NCBI RefSeq assembly: GCF_000510645.1
Contig: NZ_KI783301.1
Span: 3,528,236-3,586,001 of the forward strand
Length of the DNA stretch: 57,766 nt
Reading direction: 5' to 3'
DNA from: Thermicanus aegyptius DSM 12793
GTDB taxonomy: Bacteria > Bacillota > Bacilli > Thermicanales > Thermicanaceae
Under the pieces are notes generated by a model, which was not told where the DNA came from, ran no database searches, and was given only the letters and a program-made list of their open reading frames with translations. Position numbers and translations under genes: made by a program. Below, in pieces: positions 15,071-24,597 of this stretch. The stretch's first letter is position 1. Every line of letters starts with the position of its first letter.

Positions 15071-15949
15071 TTGGAAGAAGTGATGGTGACAGCACCGGCA
15101 AAAATTAACCTTACGCTCGATGTGCTCGGGAAAAGAGAGGATGGATATCATGAGGTAAAGATGGTCATGACCACCATTGATCTTTCGGACCGGTTAACCT
15201 TAATGAAAGCTAGGGATGGGGGAATTTACGTAGCCTCTTCCGCAGGTGCCATCCCCACCGATGAGCGAAACTTGGCACACCAGGCGGCCCTTCTTCTGAA
15301 AAGGGAGTTTCAAGTAAAAGAAGGGGTACGAATATACATCGAAAAGAACATTCCGGTAGCGGCAGGCCTGGCCGGGGGGTCCAGCGATGCGGCCGCTGCC
15401 CTGAAAGGGCTGAACCAACTTTGGAATTTAGGTCTAAATTTTGAACAATTAGCTCAAGTAGGAGCCCGTCTCGGCTCCGATGTCCCTTTTGTCCTTTATG
15501 GCGGGACTTCGCTGGCCACCGGCAGAGGTGAGGTGCTGACGCCGCTCCCTTCGCCACCTCCTTCCTGGGTGGTGTTGGCCAAGCCTCCGATCGGTGTATC
15601 CACCTCGGAGGTCTATGGAAAACTTCGTTTGGATCAGATTAAAGAGCGGCCGGATCATGAGAGAATGCTTAGGGCCCTCGCCGAGAAGGATTTTTCAGGG
15701 GTGGTCGCCTCGATGGGAAATGTATTGGAGACGGTCACCTTCACCCTTTATCCGGAAGTAAAAAAACTAAAAGAAAGGATGATTCGTTTCGGCGGAGAAG
15801 GGGTTCTCATGTCGGGGAGCGGCCCTACGATCTATACCCTTGTTCGGCACGAATCGAGGGCTTTTAGGGTGTATAATGCCCTTCGAGGCTTTTGCAAAGA
15901 GGTTTATATGGTGCGCCTAACAGGAAGAAGAGAAATAGGTGTTGCGTAA
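15071..15949 (+). CDS. ispE: 4-diphosphocytidyl-2-C-methyl-D-erythritol kinase
   Basis: 292 residues of the GHMP kinase superfamily. [11 protein letters not shown] near the N-terminus and the phosphate loop [16 protein letters not shown] (about 97-112) identify IspE, with MSGSGPT near the C-terminus. It phosphorylates CDP-ME in the MEP pathway of isoprenoid synthesis. The start is read as TTG because AGGAGG lies 8 nt upstream; the ATG four codons later would have a 20-nt spacing. purR follows after 59 nt. Confidence 0.94.
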   Translation: MEEVMVTAPAKINLTLDVLGKREDGYHEVKMVMTTIDLSDRLTLMKARDGGIYVASSAGAIPTDERNLAHQAALLLKREFQVKEGVRIYIEKNIPVAAGLAGGSSDAAAALKGLNQLWNLGLNFEQLAQVGARLGSDVPFVLYGGTSLATGRGEVLTPLPSPPPSWVVLAKPPIGVSTSEVYGKLRLDQIKERPDHERMLRALAEKDFSGVVASMGNVLETVTFTLYPEVKKLKERMIRFGGEGVLMSGSGPTIYTLVRHESRAFRVYNALRGFCKEVYMVRLTGRREIGVA

Positions 15950-16008
15950 ACACGTATATTCTGATATATTTCTCTGTGAATATTCGGTTTTTATAGGGAG
16001 CAGGGCGA

Positions 16009-16839
16009 ATGATGAAGAGAAAGAGAAGTGCCCGCATGGTAGATATGACCAGAAGGCTTCTGGAGAATCCTCATCGACTTTTCTCATTGACGGAATTTGT
16101 AGGGGAATATGGAGCGGCCAAATCTTCCATCAGTGAAGATTTGAGCATCATTAAAGAAGTTCTGGAGGAGGAAGGGGCAGGTTTACTTCAATCCCGGGCG
16201 GGGGCGGCAGGTGGAGTCCTCTATATCCCTTACATGCCTGTTGCAGAAGCGAGGAAGAAAATCAACGCATTACTTGAGAAACTGCAAGATCCGGGGAGGA
16301 TCTTGCCGGGTGGGTATCTCTACATCTCCGATCTGTTGGGAAATCCGAGACTGATCCATGAATTAGGGAAAATGATCGCCTCTTATTACCGGAATGAACC
16401 CATTGATGTGGTGATGACCGTGGAAACGAAGGGAATCCCCCTGGCTTACGCCTGTGCCCATCATTTAAATGTCCCGGTCGTGATCGTTCGCAGGGATTCA
16501 CAAATTACGGAGGGTTCCCTCGTAACACTTAACTATGTTTCCGGCTCAACCAAAAGGATCCAGACTATGTCGTTAAGCCGCAGAATGTTGCCGGAGAAAT
16601 CAAGAGTCCTTATCGTCGATGATTTTATGAGGGCAGGGGGAACCGTTCGGGGAATGAAAGAGCTGTTGCAGGAATTTAAAGCGGAATTGGTGGGAGTAAG
16701 CATATTTGTGGAGGGAATGGCAGAAGGAGAGAAAGTGGTAGACCGGTATCTTTCCCTCATCCGCTTGGTTCGCATCGATGATAAAACAAAGAAGATCGAA
16801 GTTGAGCTGGGTAACTATTTCCAAACGAAGGAGTGGTAA
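16009..16839 (+). CDS. purR: purine operon repressor PurR
   Basis: 276 residues. An N-terminal winged helix (residues 1-75: [32 protein letters not shown]) is joined to a phosphoribosyltransferase-like domain. The PRPP motif [13 protein letters not shown] is near residue 202. In Bacilli PurR represses purine genes and is released by PRPP. Two adjacent ATG codons (16009, 16012) are equally plausible starts. The ridA ribosome binding site overlaps the stop, so the pair is coupled. Confidence 0.95.
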   Translation: MMKRKRSARMVDMTRRLLENPHRLFSLTEFVGEYGAAKSSISEDLSIIKEVLEEEGAGLLQSRAGAAGGVLYIPYMPVAEARKKINALLEKLQDPGRILPGGYLYISDLLGNPRLIHELGKMIASYYRNEPIDVVMTVETKGIPLAYACAHHLNVPVVIVRRDSQITEGSLVTLNYVSGSTKRIQTMSLSRRMLPEKSRVLIVDDFMRAGGTVRGMKELLQEFKAELVGVSIFVEGMAEGEKVVDRYLSLIRLVRIDDKTKKIEVELGNYFQTKEW

Positions 16840-16841
16840 AT

Positions 16842-17216
16842 ATGGAAATCATTTTTACGGACGCAGCGCCGAAAGCGATCGGTCCATACTCCCAAGCCGT
16901 ACTGGCCGAAGGGATGCTCTTTACCTCCGGACAGATTCCTCTAAATGAAAAAGGGGAGATCGTCCAGGGAGGGATTGAAGCGCAGACGAGACAGGTGTTG
17001 GAAAATCTGACGGCGATTCTTAAAGCGGCGGGATTTTCACTTGAAAATGTGGTGAAAACAACCCTCTATTTAAAAAATATGGAGGACTTCGGCAAAGTGA
17101 ATCAGGTTTATGCTTCATACTTTTCCGAACATAAGCCGGCCCGGACTACGATAGAAGTCTCCCGCTTACCAAAGGATGCCCTCATCGAGATCGATCTGAT
17201 CGCCACAAAAAAATAA
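16842..17216 (+). CDS. ridA: RidA-family 2-iminobutanoate/2-iminopropanoate deaminase (YabJ)
   Basis: 124 residues of the YjgF/YER057c/UK114 fold. IGPYSQAV at the N-terminus, the conserved arginine in [11 protein letters not shown] and the C-terminal EIDLIA motif are present. The enzyme hydrolyses reactive enamine/imine intermediates from PLP enzymes. AAGGAG overlaps the purR stop. It lies between purR and spoVG, exactly as yabJ in B. subtilis. Confidence 0.95.
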   Translation: MEIIFTDAAPKAIGPYSQAVLAEGMLFTSGQIPLNEKGEIVQGGIEAQTRQVLENLTAILKAAGFSLENVVKTTLYLKNMEDFGKVNQVYASYFSEHKPARTTIEVSRLPKDALIEIDLIATKK

Positions 17217-17238
17217 AATAGGAATTTTGCGCCATAAA

Positions 17239-17268
17239 GAAGGATTTTCAGAATTTCATGTGGAATTA
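17239..17268 (+). promoter_or_regulatory. sigma-H promoter of spoVG
   Basis: GAAGGATTT (17239-17247) matches the -35 pattern RnAGGAwww. After 12 bp, GTGGAATTA (17260-17268) matches the -10 pattern RnnGAATww. spoVG is the classical sigma-H gene in B. subtilis. Confidence 0.8.
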
Positions 17269-17309
17269 AAAAAAAGGCGTAAATGTGCAGGTAAGGTGGT
17301 GAGAATTCA

Positions 17310-17594
17310 ATGGAGATTACTGACGTCAGACTCCGACCTGTCCAAAGCGAGGGTCGCATGAAGGCGATTGCCTCAATTACCATTGATAACGAATTCGTTG
17401 TTCATGATATTCGCGTCATCGATGGGAATAATGGACTTTTTGTTGCGATGCCGAGCAAAAGGACGCCGGATGGTGAATTTCGTGATATTGCCCATCCGAT
17501 CTCATCAGCAACCCGTGAAAAAATTCAAAATGCCGTACTGAAGGTGTATGAGCAGGCGGTAGAACAACAATCGTTTGTAGAAGAGGGAGCATAA
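17310..17594 (+). CDS. spoVG: septation/regulatory protein SpoVG
   Basis: 94 residues starting [11 protein letters not shown]. The conserved [20 protein letters not shown] and [22 protein letters not shown] regions are split but complete. SpoVG is a small nucleic-acid-binding regulator affecting septation, capsule and sporulation genes. GGTGGTGA lies upstream of the ATG. A near-perfect sigma-H promoter precedes it and a terminator follows. AbrB control, known in B. subtilis, cannot be confirmed from sequence. Confidence 0.97.
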   Translation: MEITDVRLRPVQSEGRMKAIASITIDNEFVVHDIRVIDGNNGLFVAMPSKRTPDGEFRDIAHPISSATREKIQNAVLKVYEQAVEQQSFVEEGA

Positions 17595-17602
17595 AAGGGA
17601 GT

Positions 17603-17629
17603 GGGGGCGCAGGACGTCCCCTTTTTTTT
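17603..17629 (+). terminator. terminator after spoVG
   Basis: GGGGGCG (17603-17609) pairs with CGTCCCC (17615-17621), one G-T wobble, then eight T residues. Confidence 0.9.
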
Positions 17630-17658
17630 GTTGATCTTAAGTTCTATCGTCCCACTGC

Positions 17659-17687
17659 TTGAAAAAAAGGTTCGCTTTCGTTATAGT
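17659..17687 (+). promoter_or_regulatory. sigma-A promoter of glmU-prs
   Basis: TTGAAA (17659-17664), 17-bp spacer, TATAGT (17682-17687), about 33 bp before the glmU start. Confidence 0.6.
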
Positions 17688-17719
17688 CAATGTGGTATTC
17701 TTGATAGGGGGGGCGAATC

Positions 17720-19105
17720 ATGAACGGAGAGCGGTATGCCATCGTATTGGCAGCAGGGAAGGGGACGCGGATGAAGTCTTCTCTGCACAAAGTGCTGCAT
17801 CCCATCGGAGGAAAGCCGATGGTTGAACATATTTTTTCAACGTTAGAACAAGTGGGTGTGAATCAGATTTATTTGGTGGTAGGTCATGATGCCGATGCGG
17901 TGGTTGAGAGGGTAGGGGGCAGGGCGATTCCCGTGCTTCAAGGGGAGCAATTGGGGACCGCCCATGCGGTGTTGCAGACGGAGTCCTTTTTAAGGGAAAA
18001 GGAAGGAATTACCTTGGTCATTAACGGAGATACTCCACTTGTTACGGCGGAGACGATGAAAGGGCTTCTCTCCCGTCACCAAGAGACGGGGGCCGCAGCC
18101 ACCCTTCTGACGACAAAACTAGATCGGCCAACCGGGTATGGACGGATCCTCTACGATGAGATGGGAAATGTTGCGAAGATTGTCGAGGAGAAAGAGGCAA
18201 CCCCTGCGGAGAAGATGATTCAGGAAGTAAATGTCGGCCTTTATACCTTTCATACGAAGTTTTTATTCGATGCCGTCAAAAAAATTGGAAACAAGAATCA
18301 GCAAGGGGAGTATTACCTGACCGATATTTTCCCCATCCTTCAGGAAATGGGACAAAAGATTTCGGCATATCGGACGGAAAATCAACAAGAAACGATAAGC
18401 ATTAATGACCGCATCGCATTAAGCGAAGCGGAGAGAATCTTGAGAAAGAGGATTAATGAAACACACATGAAGGAAGGGGTAACTCTCCAGGATCCGGAGA
18501 GAACCTATATTGATGCGGATGTAAGGATCGGAAGGGATACGGTGATCTTGGCAGGTACTCATCTGCGGGGCAATACCAGGATCGGCGAAGGCTGTATCAT
18601 TGGTCCGGATGTTGAGATCACCGATTCCATCATCGGAGACGAGGTAACCATTTCCCATTCCGTTCTCATAGAGAGTAGAGTAGAGGAAAAGACGACCATC
18701 GGCCCTTTTGCCTATCTGAGGCCCAACTCTAAGATCGGGAAGAAGGTAAAAATTGGAGATTTTGTGGAAATTAAAAACTCCAGCGTTGGAGATGGAGCGA
18801 AGGTTCCCCATCTTACGTATGTAGGAGATGCAGAGATCGGTGCCCGAGTAAACATGAGCTGTGGGAGCATCACGGTCAATTATGATGGGGTTCATAAGCA
18901 TAAAACGGTGGTCGAAGAGGATGCATTCATCGGATGCAATGTGAACCTTGTTGCCCCTGTCACCGTGGGGAAAGGAGCTTTTATCGCAGCCGGTTCAACC
19001 ATCACCGATCCTGTTCCCCCTGGAGCGTTGGCGGTTGCTCGGCAAAGGCAAGTAAATAAAGAAAATTACGTGGCAAAGCTCATGGCTAAAAAGAAGGGCG
19101 AATGA
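17720..19105 (+). CDS. glmU: bifunctional GlcNAc-1-phosphate uridylyltransferase / glucosamine-1-phosphate acetyltransferase
   Basis: 461 residues. The N-terminal nucleotidyltransferase begins [19 protein letters not shown]. From about residue 250 a left-handed beta-helix of hexapeptide repeats carries the acetyltransferase site ([11 protein letters not shown], then NYDG). It makes UDP-GlcNAc for peptidoglycan. AGGGGGGGC precedes the ATG. prs follows after 16 nt, and the pair shares the promoter at 17659. Order spoVG-glmU-prs is conserved. Confidence 0.97.
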   Translation: MNGERYAIVLAAGKGTRMKSSLHKVLHPIGGKPMVEHIFSTLEQVGVNQIYLVVGHDADAVVERVGGRAIPVLQGEQLGTAHAVLQTESFLREKEGITLVINGDTPLVTAETMKGLLSRHQETGAAATLLTTKLDRPTGYGRILYDEMGNVAKIVEEKEATPAEKMIQEVNVGLYTFHTKFLFDAVKKIGNKNQQGEYYLTDIFPILQEMGQKISAYRTENQQETISINDRIALSEAERILRKRINETHMKEGVTLQDPERTYIDADVRIGRDTVILAGTHLRGNTRIGEGCIIGPDVEITDSIIGDEVTISHSVLIESRVEEKTTIGPFAYLRPNSKIGKKVKIGDFVEIKNSSVGDGAKVPHLTYVGDAEIGARVNMSCGSITVNYDGVHKHKTVVEEDAFIGCNVNLVAPVTVGKGAFIAAGSTITDPVPPGALAVARQRQVNKENYVAKLMAKKKGE

Positions 19106-19121
19106 CTGGAGGAAATATGCG

Positions 19122-20072
19122 ATGCCGAATTACCGCGATTCAAAGTTAAAGGTTTTTTCCGGGAACTCCAACCCCGCTCTGGCGAAAGAGATTGTCGAAC
19201 ATATCGGGCTTCCTTTAGGAAATGCAGAAATCACCAGCTTTAGCGATGGGGAGATTCAGGTAAAATTAAATGAGAGCGTCCGGGGAGCCGATGTCTTTGT
19301 TATTCAATCGACCTGCCATCCGGTGAACGACAACCTGATGGAAATCCTCATTATCTTGGATGCTCTGAAACGGGCTTCGGCCAAAAGCATCAACGTAGTG
19401 ATCCCATATTACGGGTATGCTCGCCAAGATCGAAAGGCACGAGCCAGGGATCCGATCACTGCGAAACTGGTGGCCAACCTAATCGAAACGGCCGGAGCAA
19501 ACCGTATCATCGTGATGGATCTCCATGCGACACAAATCCAGGGTTTCTTCGATATCCCTGTGGATCATCTGCTGGGTATTCCCATCCTAGCCAAATACTT
19601 TATCGAGAAGGGACTTAAGGATGTGGTGGTGGTATCTCCTGATCATGGTGGAGTAACCCGGGCGCGGAAATTGGCGGAACGATTGCAAGCACCGATTGCC
19701 ATTATCGATAAACGGCGTCCTGAACCAAATGTAGCGCAAGTGATGAATATTGTAGGGAATATCGAGGGGAAAACCTGTATTCTGGTCGACGACATCATCG
19801 ACACCGCAGGGACCCTAACCCTTGGCGCCGAGGCATTGATGAAGAACGGAGCCAAGGAGGTATATGCTTCCTGCACCCATCCCGTCCTATCCGGCCCTGC
19901 GATAGAGAGAATTCGGAATTCCAAGATCAAAGAGGTTATCGTCACCAATACCATCCCCATTCCCGCGGAAAGGATGCTGCCGAATCTTAAGGTACTCTCC
20001 GTTGCCCCACTTATCGCCGAAGCGATTATTCGGGTGCACGAGGAATTGTCCGTAAGCAAACTTTTCGATTAA
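19122..20072 (+). CDS. prs: ribose-phosphate pyrophosphokinase
   Basis: 316 residues. Class I PRPP synthetase: [13 protein letters not shown] start, the flexible-loop and ATP residues in [29 protein letters not shown], and the PRPP motif [13 protein letters not shown] near residue 220. It supplies PRPP for purine, pyrimidine, histidine and NAD synthesis, and PRPP is also the PurR effector encoded nearby. GGAGG lies 12 nt upstream. The ctc gene that follows in many Bacillus is absent. Confidence 0.97.
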   Translation: MPNYRDSKLKVFSGNSNPALAKEIVEHIGLPLGNAEITSFSDGEIQVKLNESVRGADVFVIQSTCHPVNDNLMEILIILDALKRASAKSINVVIPYYGYARQDRKARARDPITAKLVANLIETAGANRIIVMDLHATQIQGFFDIPVDHLLGIPILAKYFIEKGLKDVVVVSPDHGGVTRARKLAERLQAPIAIIDKRRPEPNVAQVMNIVGNIEGKTCILVDDIIDTAGTLTLGAEALMKNGAKEVYASCTHPVLSGPAIERIRNSKIKEVIVTNTIPIPAERMLPNLKVLSVAPLIAEAIIRVHEELSVSKLFD

Positions 20073-20161
20073 CAGGGTGAAGATGCGTTCCTCTTTTTTG
20101 TATCCAAAAAAAAACAAAGCGAAAAGCCTTTAGGTGCGATGATGGAAAGGACTCATGGTTT

Positions 20162-20731
20162 ATGAAATGGATCGTTGGCTTAGGGAATCCAGGAGAGGAA
20201 TATGAGAAGACGCGGCATAATATTGGCTTTCAGGTAGTGGATCTGCTGGCTAAGGAGTGGTCCATTCCCATGCGAGCCTCTAAATGGCAAGCGCTCATCG
20301 GTGAGGCGAAGAAAGAGGGTGAACGGATTCTCCTTACGAAGCCGTTAACCTACATGAACCGATCAGGGGATGCGGTCCGGAAGATTATGGATTGGTATAA
20401 ACTCTCTTGTGATGATCTCCTTGTCATCTATGATGATTTGGATCTGCCTGTGGGGAATTTACGCCTTCGGGAGAAGGGAAGTGCAGGGGGCCATAACGGC
20501 ATGAAGTCCATTATTCAACAATTGGGAACCGAACAATTTAAACGGATTCGCGTCGGAATTGGTCACCCCCCCGCCGGAGCTTCGGTGCCGGAGTACGTTC
20601 TCTCTCCTTTTGAAAAAGAGGAGAAGGAAAAGGTGGATGCGGGGATAAAGCTTGCCGCTCAGGCGGCAAATGCTTGGCTTAGTCTCCCTTTTCCCCAAGT
20701 GATGAATCGGTTTAACCGAAAAAGTGAATAA
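20162..20731 (+). CDS. pth: peptidyl-tRNA hydrolase
   Basis: 189 residues. VGLGNPGEEYEKTRHNIGF at the N-terminus with the catalytic histidine near 20, then TYMNRSGDAV and DDLDLPVGNLRLREKGSAGGHNG. It recycles stalled peptidyl-tRNA. AAAGGA is about 9 nt before the ATG. The last bases carry the probable -35 of the fin promoter. The order prs-pth-fin-mfd is as in B. subtilis minus ctc. Confidence 0.96.
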   Translation: MKWIVGLGNPGEEYEKTRHNIGFQVVDLLAKEWSIPMRASKWQALIGEAKKEGERILLTKPLTYMNRSGDAVRKIMDWYKLSCDDLLVIYDDLDLPVGNLRLREKGSAGGHNGMKSIIQQLGTEQFKRIRVGIGHPPAGASVPEYVLSPFEKEEKEKVDAGIKLAAQAANAWLSLPFPQVMNRFNRKSE

Positions 20732-20755
20732 TTGTTTTTCCTCCTGGAGAGAATA
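20726..20755 (+). promoter_or_regulatory. candidate sigma-F promoter of fin, overlapping a hairpin
   Basis: GGAGAGAATA (20746-20755) matches the sigma-F -10 pattern GGnnAnAnTA at every fixed position; GAATA (20726-20730) is a near match to the -35, with a 15-bp spacer. An 8-bp perfect inverted repeat (20747-20754 with 20763-20770) overlaps the -10. fin is a known sigma-F gene. Confidence 0.5.
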
Positions 20756-20787
20756 AAAAGAGATTCTCTCACAATGGGGGGGCATGA

Positions 20788-21015
20788 ATGACCGTCCGGT
20801 ACAAATGCAGAAGCTGTAAAACCGTCATGGCGGAGTTTCCTGAGGAGAGTTTAGAAATATCCCTTCATTTGGGGGCCTTAAGCCCTGAGGAGAGGGCCGA
20901 AAAGGTTATCGAGGATGAGGAAGGGAACAAAACCGTATATCTATTATGCGAGTATTGCCAAGAGGCTATCTTAAACCATCCGGAACTCTCCCTCTTATCC
21001 AGCCCGCTTCAATAA
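20788..21015 (+). CDS. fin: anti-sigma-F factor Fin (YabK)
   Basis: 75 residues with two zinc-binding pairs, CRSC near residue 7 and CEYC near residue 54, separated by a helical stretch containing LSPEERAEKVI. This is the Fin (DUF2757) pattern. In B. subtilis Fin binds and shuts down sigma-F to permit the switch to sigma-G. Its place between pth and mfd and the sigma-F-like promoter support the call. GGGGGG lies just before the ATG. Confidence 0.9.
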   Translation: MTVRYKCRSCKTVMAEFPEESLEISLHLGALSPEERAEKVIEDEEGNKTVYLLCEYCQEAILNHPELSLLSSPLQ

Positions 21016-21063
21016 GATCGATGCAAGGATGAAAACCTTCTTTAGGCAAAGGGATGGGAAGTA

Positions 21064-24000
21064 ATGTTAAGAAGTTTCACAGAATTATTAAGGATGAATG
21101 CAGAGTTCCAGACGCTATGGGACGGGATGAAGCGGGGAATGAAGGAGCAATTGGTAACCGGGCTCTCAGGCTCGTCCCGTCAGGTTTTTGCAGGGGCGTT
21201 GGTTACACTTTTAGACAGAAAAGCGGTTTTCATTACGCATAATAATTATCAGGCGCAGAAAGTTTACGAGGATTTAGCCGAACTGCTCGGAGAGGAGCAG
21301 GTTCTATTTTTTCCGGCAGAGGAGATTCATCTAATCGACTATAGAGCGGCCAGCCCCGAGATCCGAAGTGCCCGTATAAGGGCTTTAAATCTATTATGTA
21401 GCGAAAATTCTATTAAGTTGGTGGTTACCCCGTACTTGGGGTTAACGTCGTTTCTTACCCCCCCTGCGATTTGGAAGGAGGGGCTATTAACCGTTAGAAG
21501 GGGAGATCAACTTCCCCTTGAAACGGTCATTAAATCATTGCTTCTTTTTGGCTATGAAAGAGTAGAGGAGATTGAAAATCGAGGCCAATTTGCGCAAAGG
21601 GGAGGGATTGTCGATCTATTTCCTTTGGATGCGGCGGAGCCGATTCGTATCGAGTGGTTTGATGAAGAGGTGGATTCGATCCGCTATTTTCGCCTGGAAG
21701 ATCAACGATCGACCCGAATGGCAACGGAGGTGAGGATCAGTCCTGCCTATGAAACTTACCTTCCTGAGAATAAATATCGGGAAACCTACCTTAGAGTGGA
21801 AGAAAAATTGAACGCAGAATTAGAGAAACTTCATGATAAGGAGAGGAAAGAAGCTCTTTCCTCCAGGGTATTGGAGGATTTGTCTCACTTTAGGGAGGGA
21901 AGCTATTTTAAGGGGATAGAGCGGTATCTCGCCCTCATTTATGATAAGCCGGCCACGCTCTTGGATTATTTGGGTGAAGATGCTTTTCTCCTCTTTGATG
22001 AGCCTTCCAGGATCACGGAAGTGGCTGAACAGTATGAGCATGAAGAGGCAGAGTGGGTCACAGGGGAAATAGAAAAGGGACGGCTCATCCCCGGCGTTCC
22101 CCTTTCGTATTCCTATGAGGAGGCGATGGGCGGAGCCAGGCAGAAGATTTATCTCTCTCTTTTTATCCGGCAGGTGAAAAAAGGGAAACCTCAGAATATT
22201 GTAAGTTTCCTCTCCCGCAGCATGCAGGAGTTCCACGGTCAGCTTCACCTCCTAAAATCGGAGCTATCCCGTTGGCTTAAACAGGGATATCCTATTCTCT
22301 TCCTTGCTGCGGATGAAGAAAGGGCGGAGCGGTTGGCGCGAGTTCTTAAGGATTACAAGATGGAGGTCGATCTCTATCGGGAGCTTCCCTTTCCCTTACC
22401 GGTTCGTCCGATGATTTACATTTCCTCCCTGCAGAGCGGTTTTGAATGGATTACCCTTAAAATCGCGGTGGTGACGGAAAAAGAGGTGTTCCACCAGCGG
22501 GCAGCCAAAAAGAGAAAAGGCGAGAAGATGGAAGATGCGGAACGAATCCGTTCCTATCTCGATCTAAAGGTGGGCGATTATGTGGTTCATGTGAATCACG
22601 GAATCGGTCGCTTCATGGGGGTAGAGACGCTTACCATCGACGGGATTCATAAGGATTATCTTCACATCAAGTATGCAGGAAACGATAAACTCTTTGTCCC
22701 TGTGGAACAACTTGACCTCATCCAAAAATATCTCGCTTCGGATGAGCATGAACCGAAGATTTACAGCCTCGGAGGAAACGAGTGGAAGAGGGTCAAAAAC
22801 AAGGTAAAAAGCTCCGTCAAAGACATCGCCGAGGACCTTTTAAAACTCTATGCGAAAAGAGAAGCGGCAAAAGGATACGCCTTCAGCCCGGATACCCCGT
22901 ACCAACGGGAATTTGAAGCCATGTTCCCTTATCAGGAGACGGAAGATCAACTTAAAGCGATTCAGGAAATTAAGCGGGATATGGAGAAGCCTAGACCGAT
23001 GGACCGCCTCCTGTGCGGGGATGTGGGTTACGGCAAGACCGAAGTAGCCATACGGGCCGCATTTAAAGCCGTATTGGACGGGAAACAAGTGGCCGTGCTC
23101 GTACCAACGACCATATTGGCCCAGCAACACTATGAAACCTTTAAAGAGCGTTTCGCCGATTTTGCGGTAAAGATTGGCGTGTTAAGCCGCTTTCGCACCC
23201 GAAGTGAACAAAACGAGATCATAAAGGAGTTAAGAAACGGCACATTGGATATCGTGATCGGCACGCACCGCCTCTTATCGAAAGATGTGACCTTTAAAGA
23301 TCTGGGACTCCTGATCGTAGATGAAGAGCAACGGTTTGGGGTGACCCATAAAGAGCGAATCAAGCAATTGAAAGAGAATGTAGATGTTCTAACCTTAACG
23401 GCCACCCCCATACCCCGAACCCTGCATATGTCGCTCATCGGGGTCAGGGACCTTAGTCTGATCGAAACGCCTCCTGAGAACCGTTTTCCTGTCCAGACCT
23501 ATGTGCTGGAATATTCCCCTAGTGTTGTGAAAGAAGCCATCGAACGGGAGCTGGCCAGGGATGGGCAGGTCTTCTTCCTGTATAACTATGTGCAGGGAAT
23601 TTATAAGATGGCGGAACAGATCTCAGCCCTTGTCCCGGATGCCCGGGTCGCTGTTGCCCACGGTCAAATGCCTGAACATGAGCTGGAGACGGTGATGCTC
23701 GACTTTTTAGATCGGAACTACGATGTCCTCGTTTCTACATCGATCATTGAGACGGGGGTCGATATTCCCAATGTAAATACCCTGATCATTTATGACGCGG
23801 ACCACATGGGGCTTTCCCAACTCTACCAATTGCGGGGAAGGGTGGGCCGGTCAAACCGCATTGCTTATGCATATTTTACCTATCAAAAAGGGAAGGTACT
23901 CAATGAGGCGGCGGAGAAACGTTTAGAGGCCATCAAAGAATTTACCGAATTGGGTTCCGGATTTAAAATCGCCATGCGGGATCTGGCGATTCGAGGCGCA

Positions 24001-24597
24001 GGCAACCTCCTCGGAGCGGAACAACATGGGTTTATCAATTCGGTCGGTTTTGACCTGTATAATCAAATGTTGAAAGAAGCGATCTCCGAACTGAAGGGAG
24101 AGGTGGTGGAGGAACATTTCGAGCCGGAAATTGTATTACCCCTAGATGCTTATCTTCCCGAAGCATATATTGGCAACGTAAACCAGAAAATTGCCGTTTA
24201 TAAACGCTTTAGCGGTGTACGAACCTTAAAAGAATGGGAAGATCTTCGGGACGAACTCATCGATCGATTTGGTGACCCGCCCGCCCCTGTAGAGCGGCTC
24301 CTCCTTCTCACGAAAGTTAAAACGTATGCCTATTCTTTCCGGATCAAAAGGATCTACTATGAAAATGGTCAGATTAAAGTAGAATTTAATCCCGAGGGAT
24401 TCCTTCCTGATGTGAAACTCCTCTATCAAGTTACAACAGGTTTTAAAGAACGGATTGGATTCTCCTCTGGACAAGGAATAGGAATAACTGTTAAAGTAAA
24501 AGAATCAGCGATCGAAGAAGGGCTCCGCATCGTTGAGCAAATTTTAACAAAGCTTGCAGAAGCTGAAGACTTGAAAGGAGTAAGCTCCCATGCCTAA
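21064..24597 (+). CDS. mfd: transcription-repair coupling factor Mfd
   Basis: 1177 residues, full length. Order: UvrB-homology region (about 20-350), RNA polymerase interaction domain (starting about VGDYVVHVNHGIGRF near 505), translocase motor with Walker A GDVGYGKT at 652-659, DEEQ box and RGRVGRS motif VI, and the C-terminal TRCF domain. It displaces RNA polymerase stalled at lesions and recruits UvrA. GGGATGGG lies upstream of the ATG. Its 3' end overlaps the foldase gene by 8 nt. Confidence 0.97.
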   Translation: MLRSFTELLRMNAEFQTLWDGMKRGMKEQLVTGLSGSSRQVFAGALVTLLDRKAVFITHNNYQAQKVYEDLAELLGEEQVLFFPAEEIHLIDYRAASPEIRSARIRALNLLCSENSIKLVVTPYLGLTSFLTPPAIWKEGLLTVRRGDQLPLETVIKSLLLFGYERVEEIENRGQFAQRGGIVDLFPLDAAEPIRIEWFDEEVDSIRYFRLEDQRSTRMATEVRISPAYETYLPENKYRETYLRVEEKLNAELEKLHDKERKEALSSRVLEDLSHFREGSYFKGIERYLALIYDKPATLLDYLGEDAFLLFDEPSRITEVAEQYEHEEAEWVTGEIEKGRLIPGVPLSYSYEEAMGGARQKIYLSLFIRQVKKGKPQNIVSFLSRSMQEFHGQLHLLKSELSRWLKQGYPILFLAADEERAERLARVLKDYKMEVDLYRELPFPLPVRPMIYISSLQSGFEWITLKIAVVTEKEVFHQRAAKKRKGEKMEDAERIRSYLDLKVGDYVVHVNHGIGRFMGVETLTIDGIHKDYLHIKYAGNDKLFVPVEQLDLIQKYLASDEHEPKIYSLGGNEWKRVKNKVKSSVKDIAEDLLKLYAKREAAKGYAFSPDTPYQREFEAMFPYQETEDQLKAIQEIKRDMEKPRPMDRLLCGDVGYGKTEVAIRAAFKAVLDGKQVAVLVPTTILAQQHYETFKERFADFAVKIGVLSRFRTRSEQNEIIKELRNGTLDIVIGTHRLLSKDVTFKDLGLLIVDEEQRFGVTHKERIKQLKENVDVLTLTATPIPRTLHMSLIGVRDLSLIETPPENRFPVQTYVLEYSPSVVKEAIERELARDGQVFFLYNYVQGIYKMAEQISALVPDARVAVAHGQMPEHELETVMLDFLDRNYDVLVSTSIIETGVDIPNVNTLIIYDADHMGLSQLYQLRGRVGRSNRIAYAYFTYQKGKVLNEAAEKRLEAIKEFTELGSGFKIAMRDLAIRGAGNLLGAEQHGFINSVGFDLYNQMLKEAISELKGEVVEEHFEPEIVLPLDAYLPEAYIGNVNQKIAVYKRFSGVRTLKEWEDLRDELIDRFGDPPAPVERLLLLTKVKTYAYSFRIKRIYYENGQIKVEFNPEGFLPDVKLLYQVTTGFKERIGFSSGQGIGITVKVKESAIEEGLRIVEQILTKLAEAEDLKGVSSHA

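Noticed and set aside
18419-18901. 160-codon minus-strand frame inside glmU
   Set aside because: Antisense to the hexapeptide repeats of glmU, which create an open frame by composition.
20073-20161. Terminator or remnant of ctc between prs and pth
   Set aside because: T-rich and A-rich runs are present but no stem, and no residual coding similarity was recognised.
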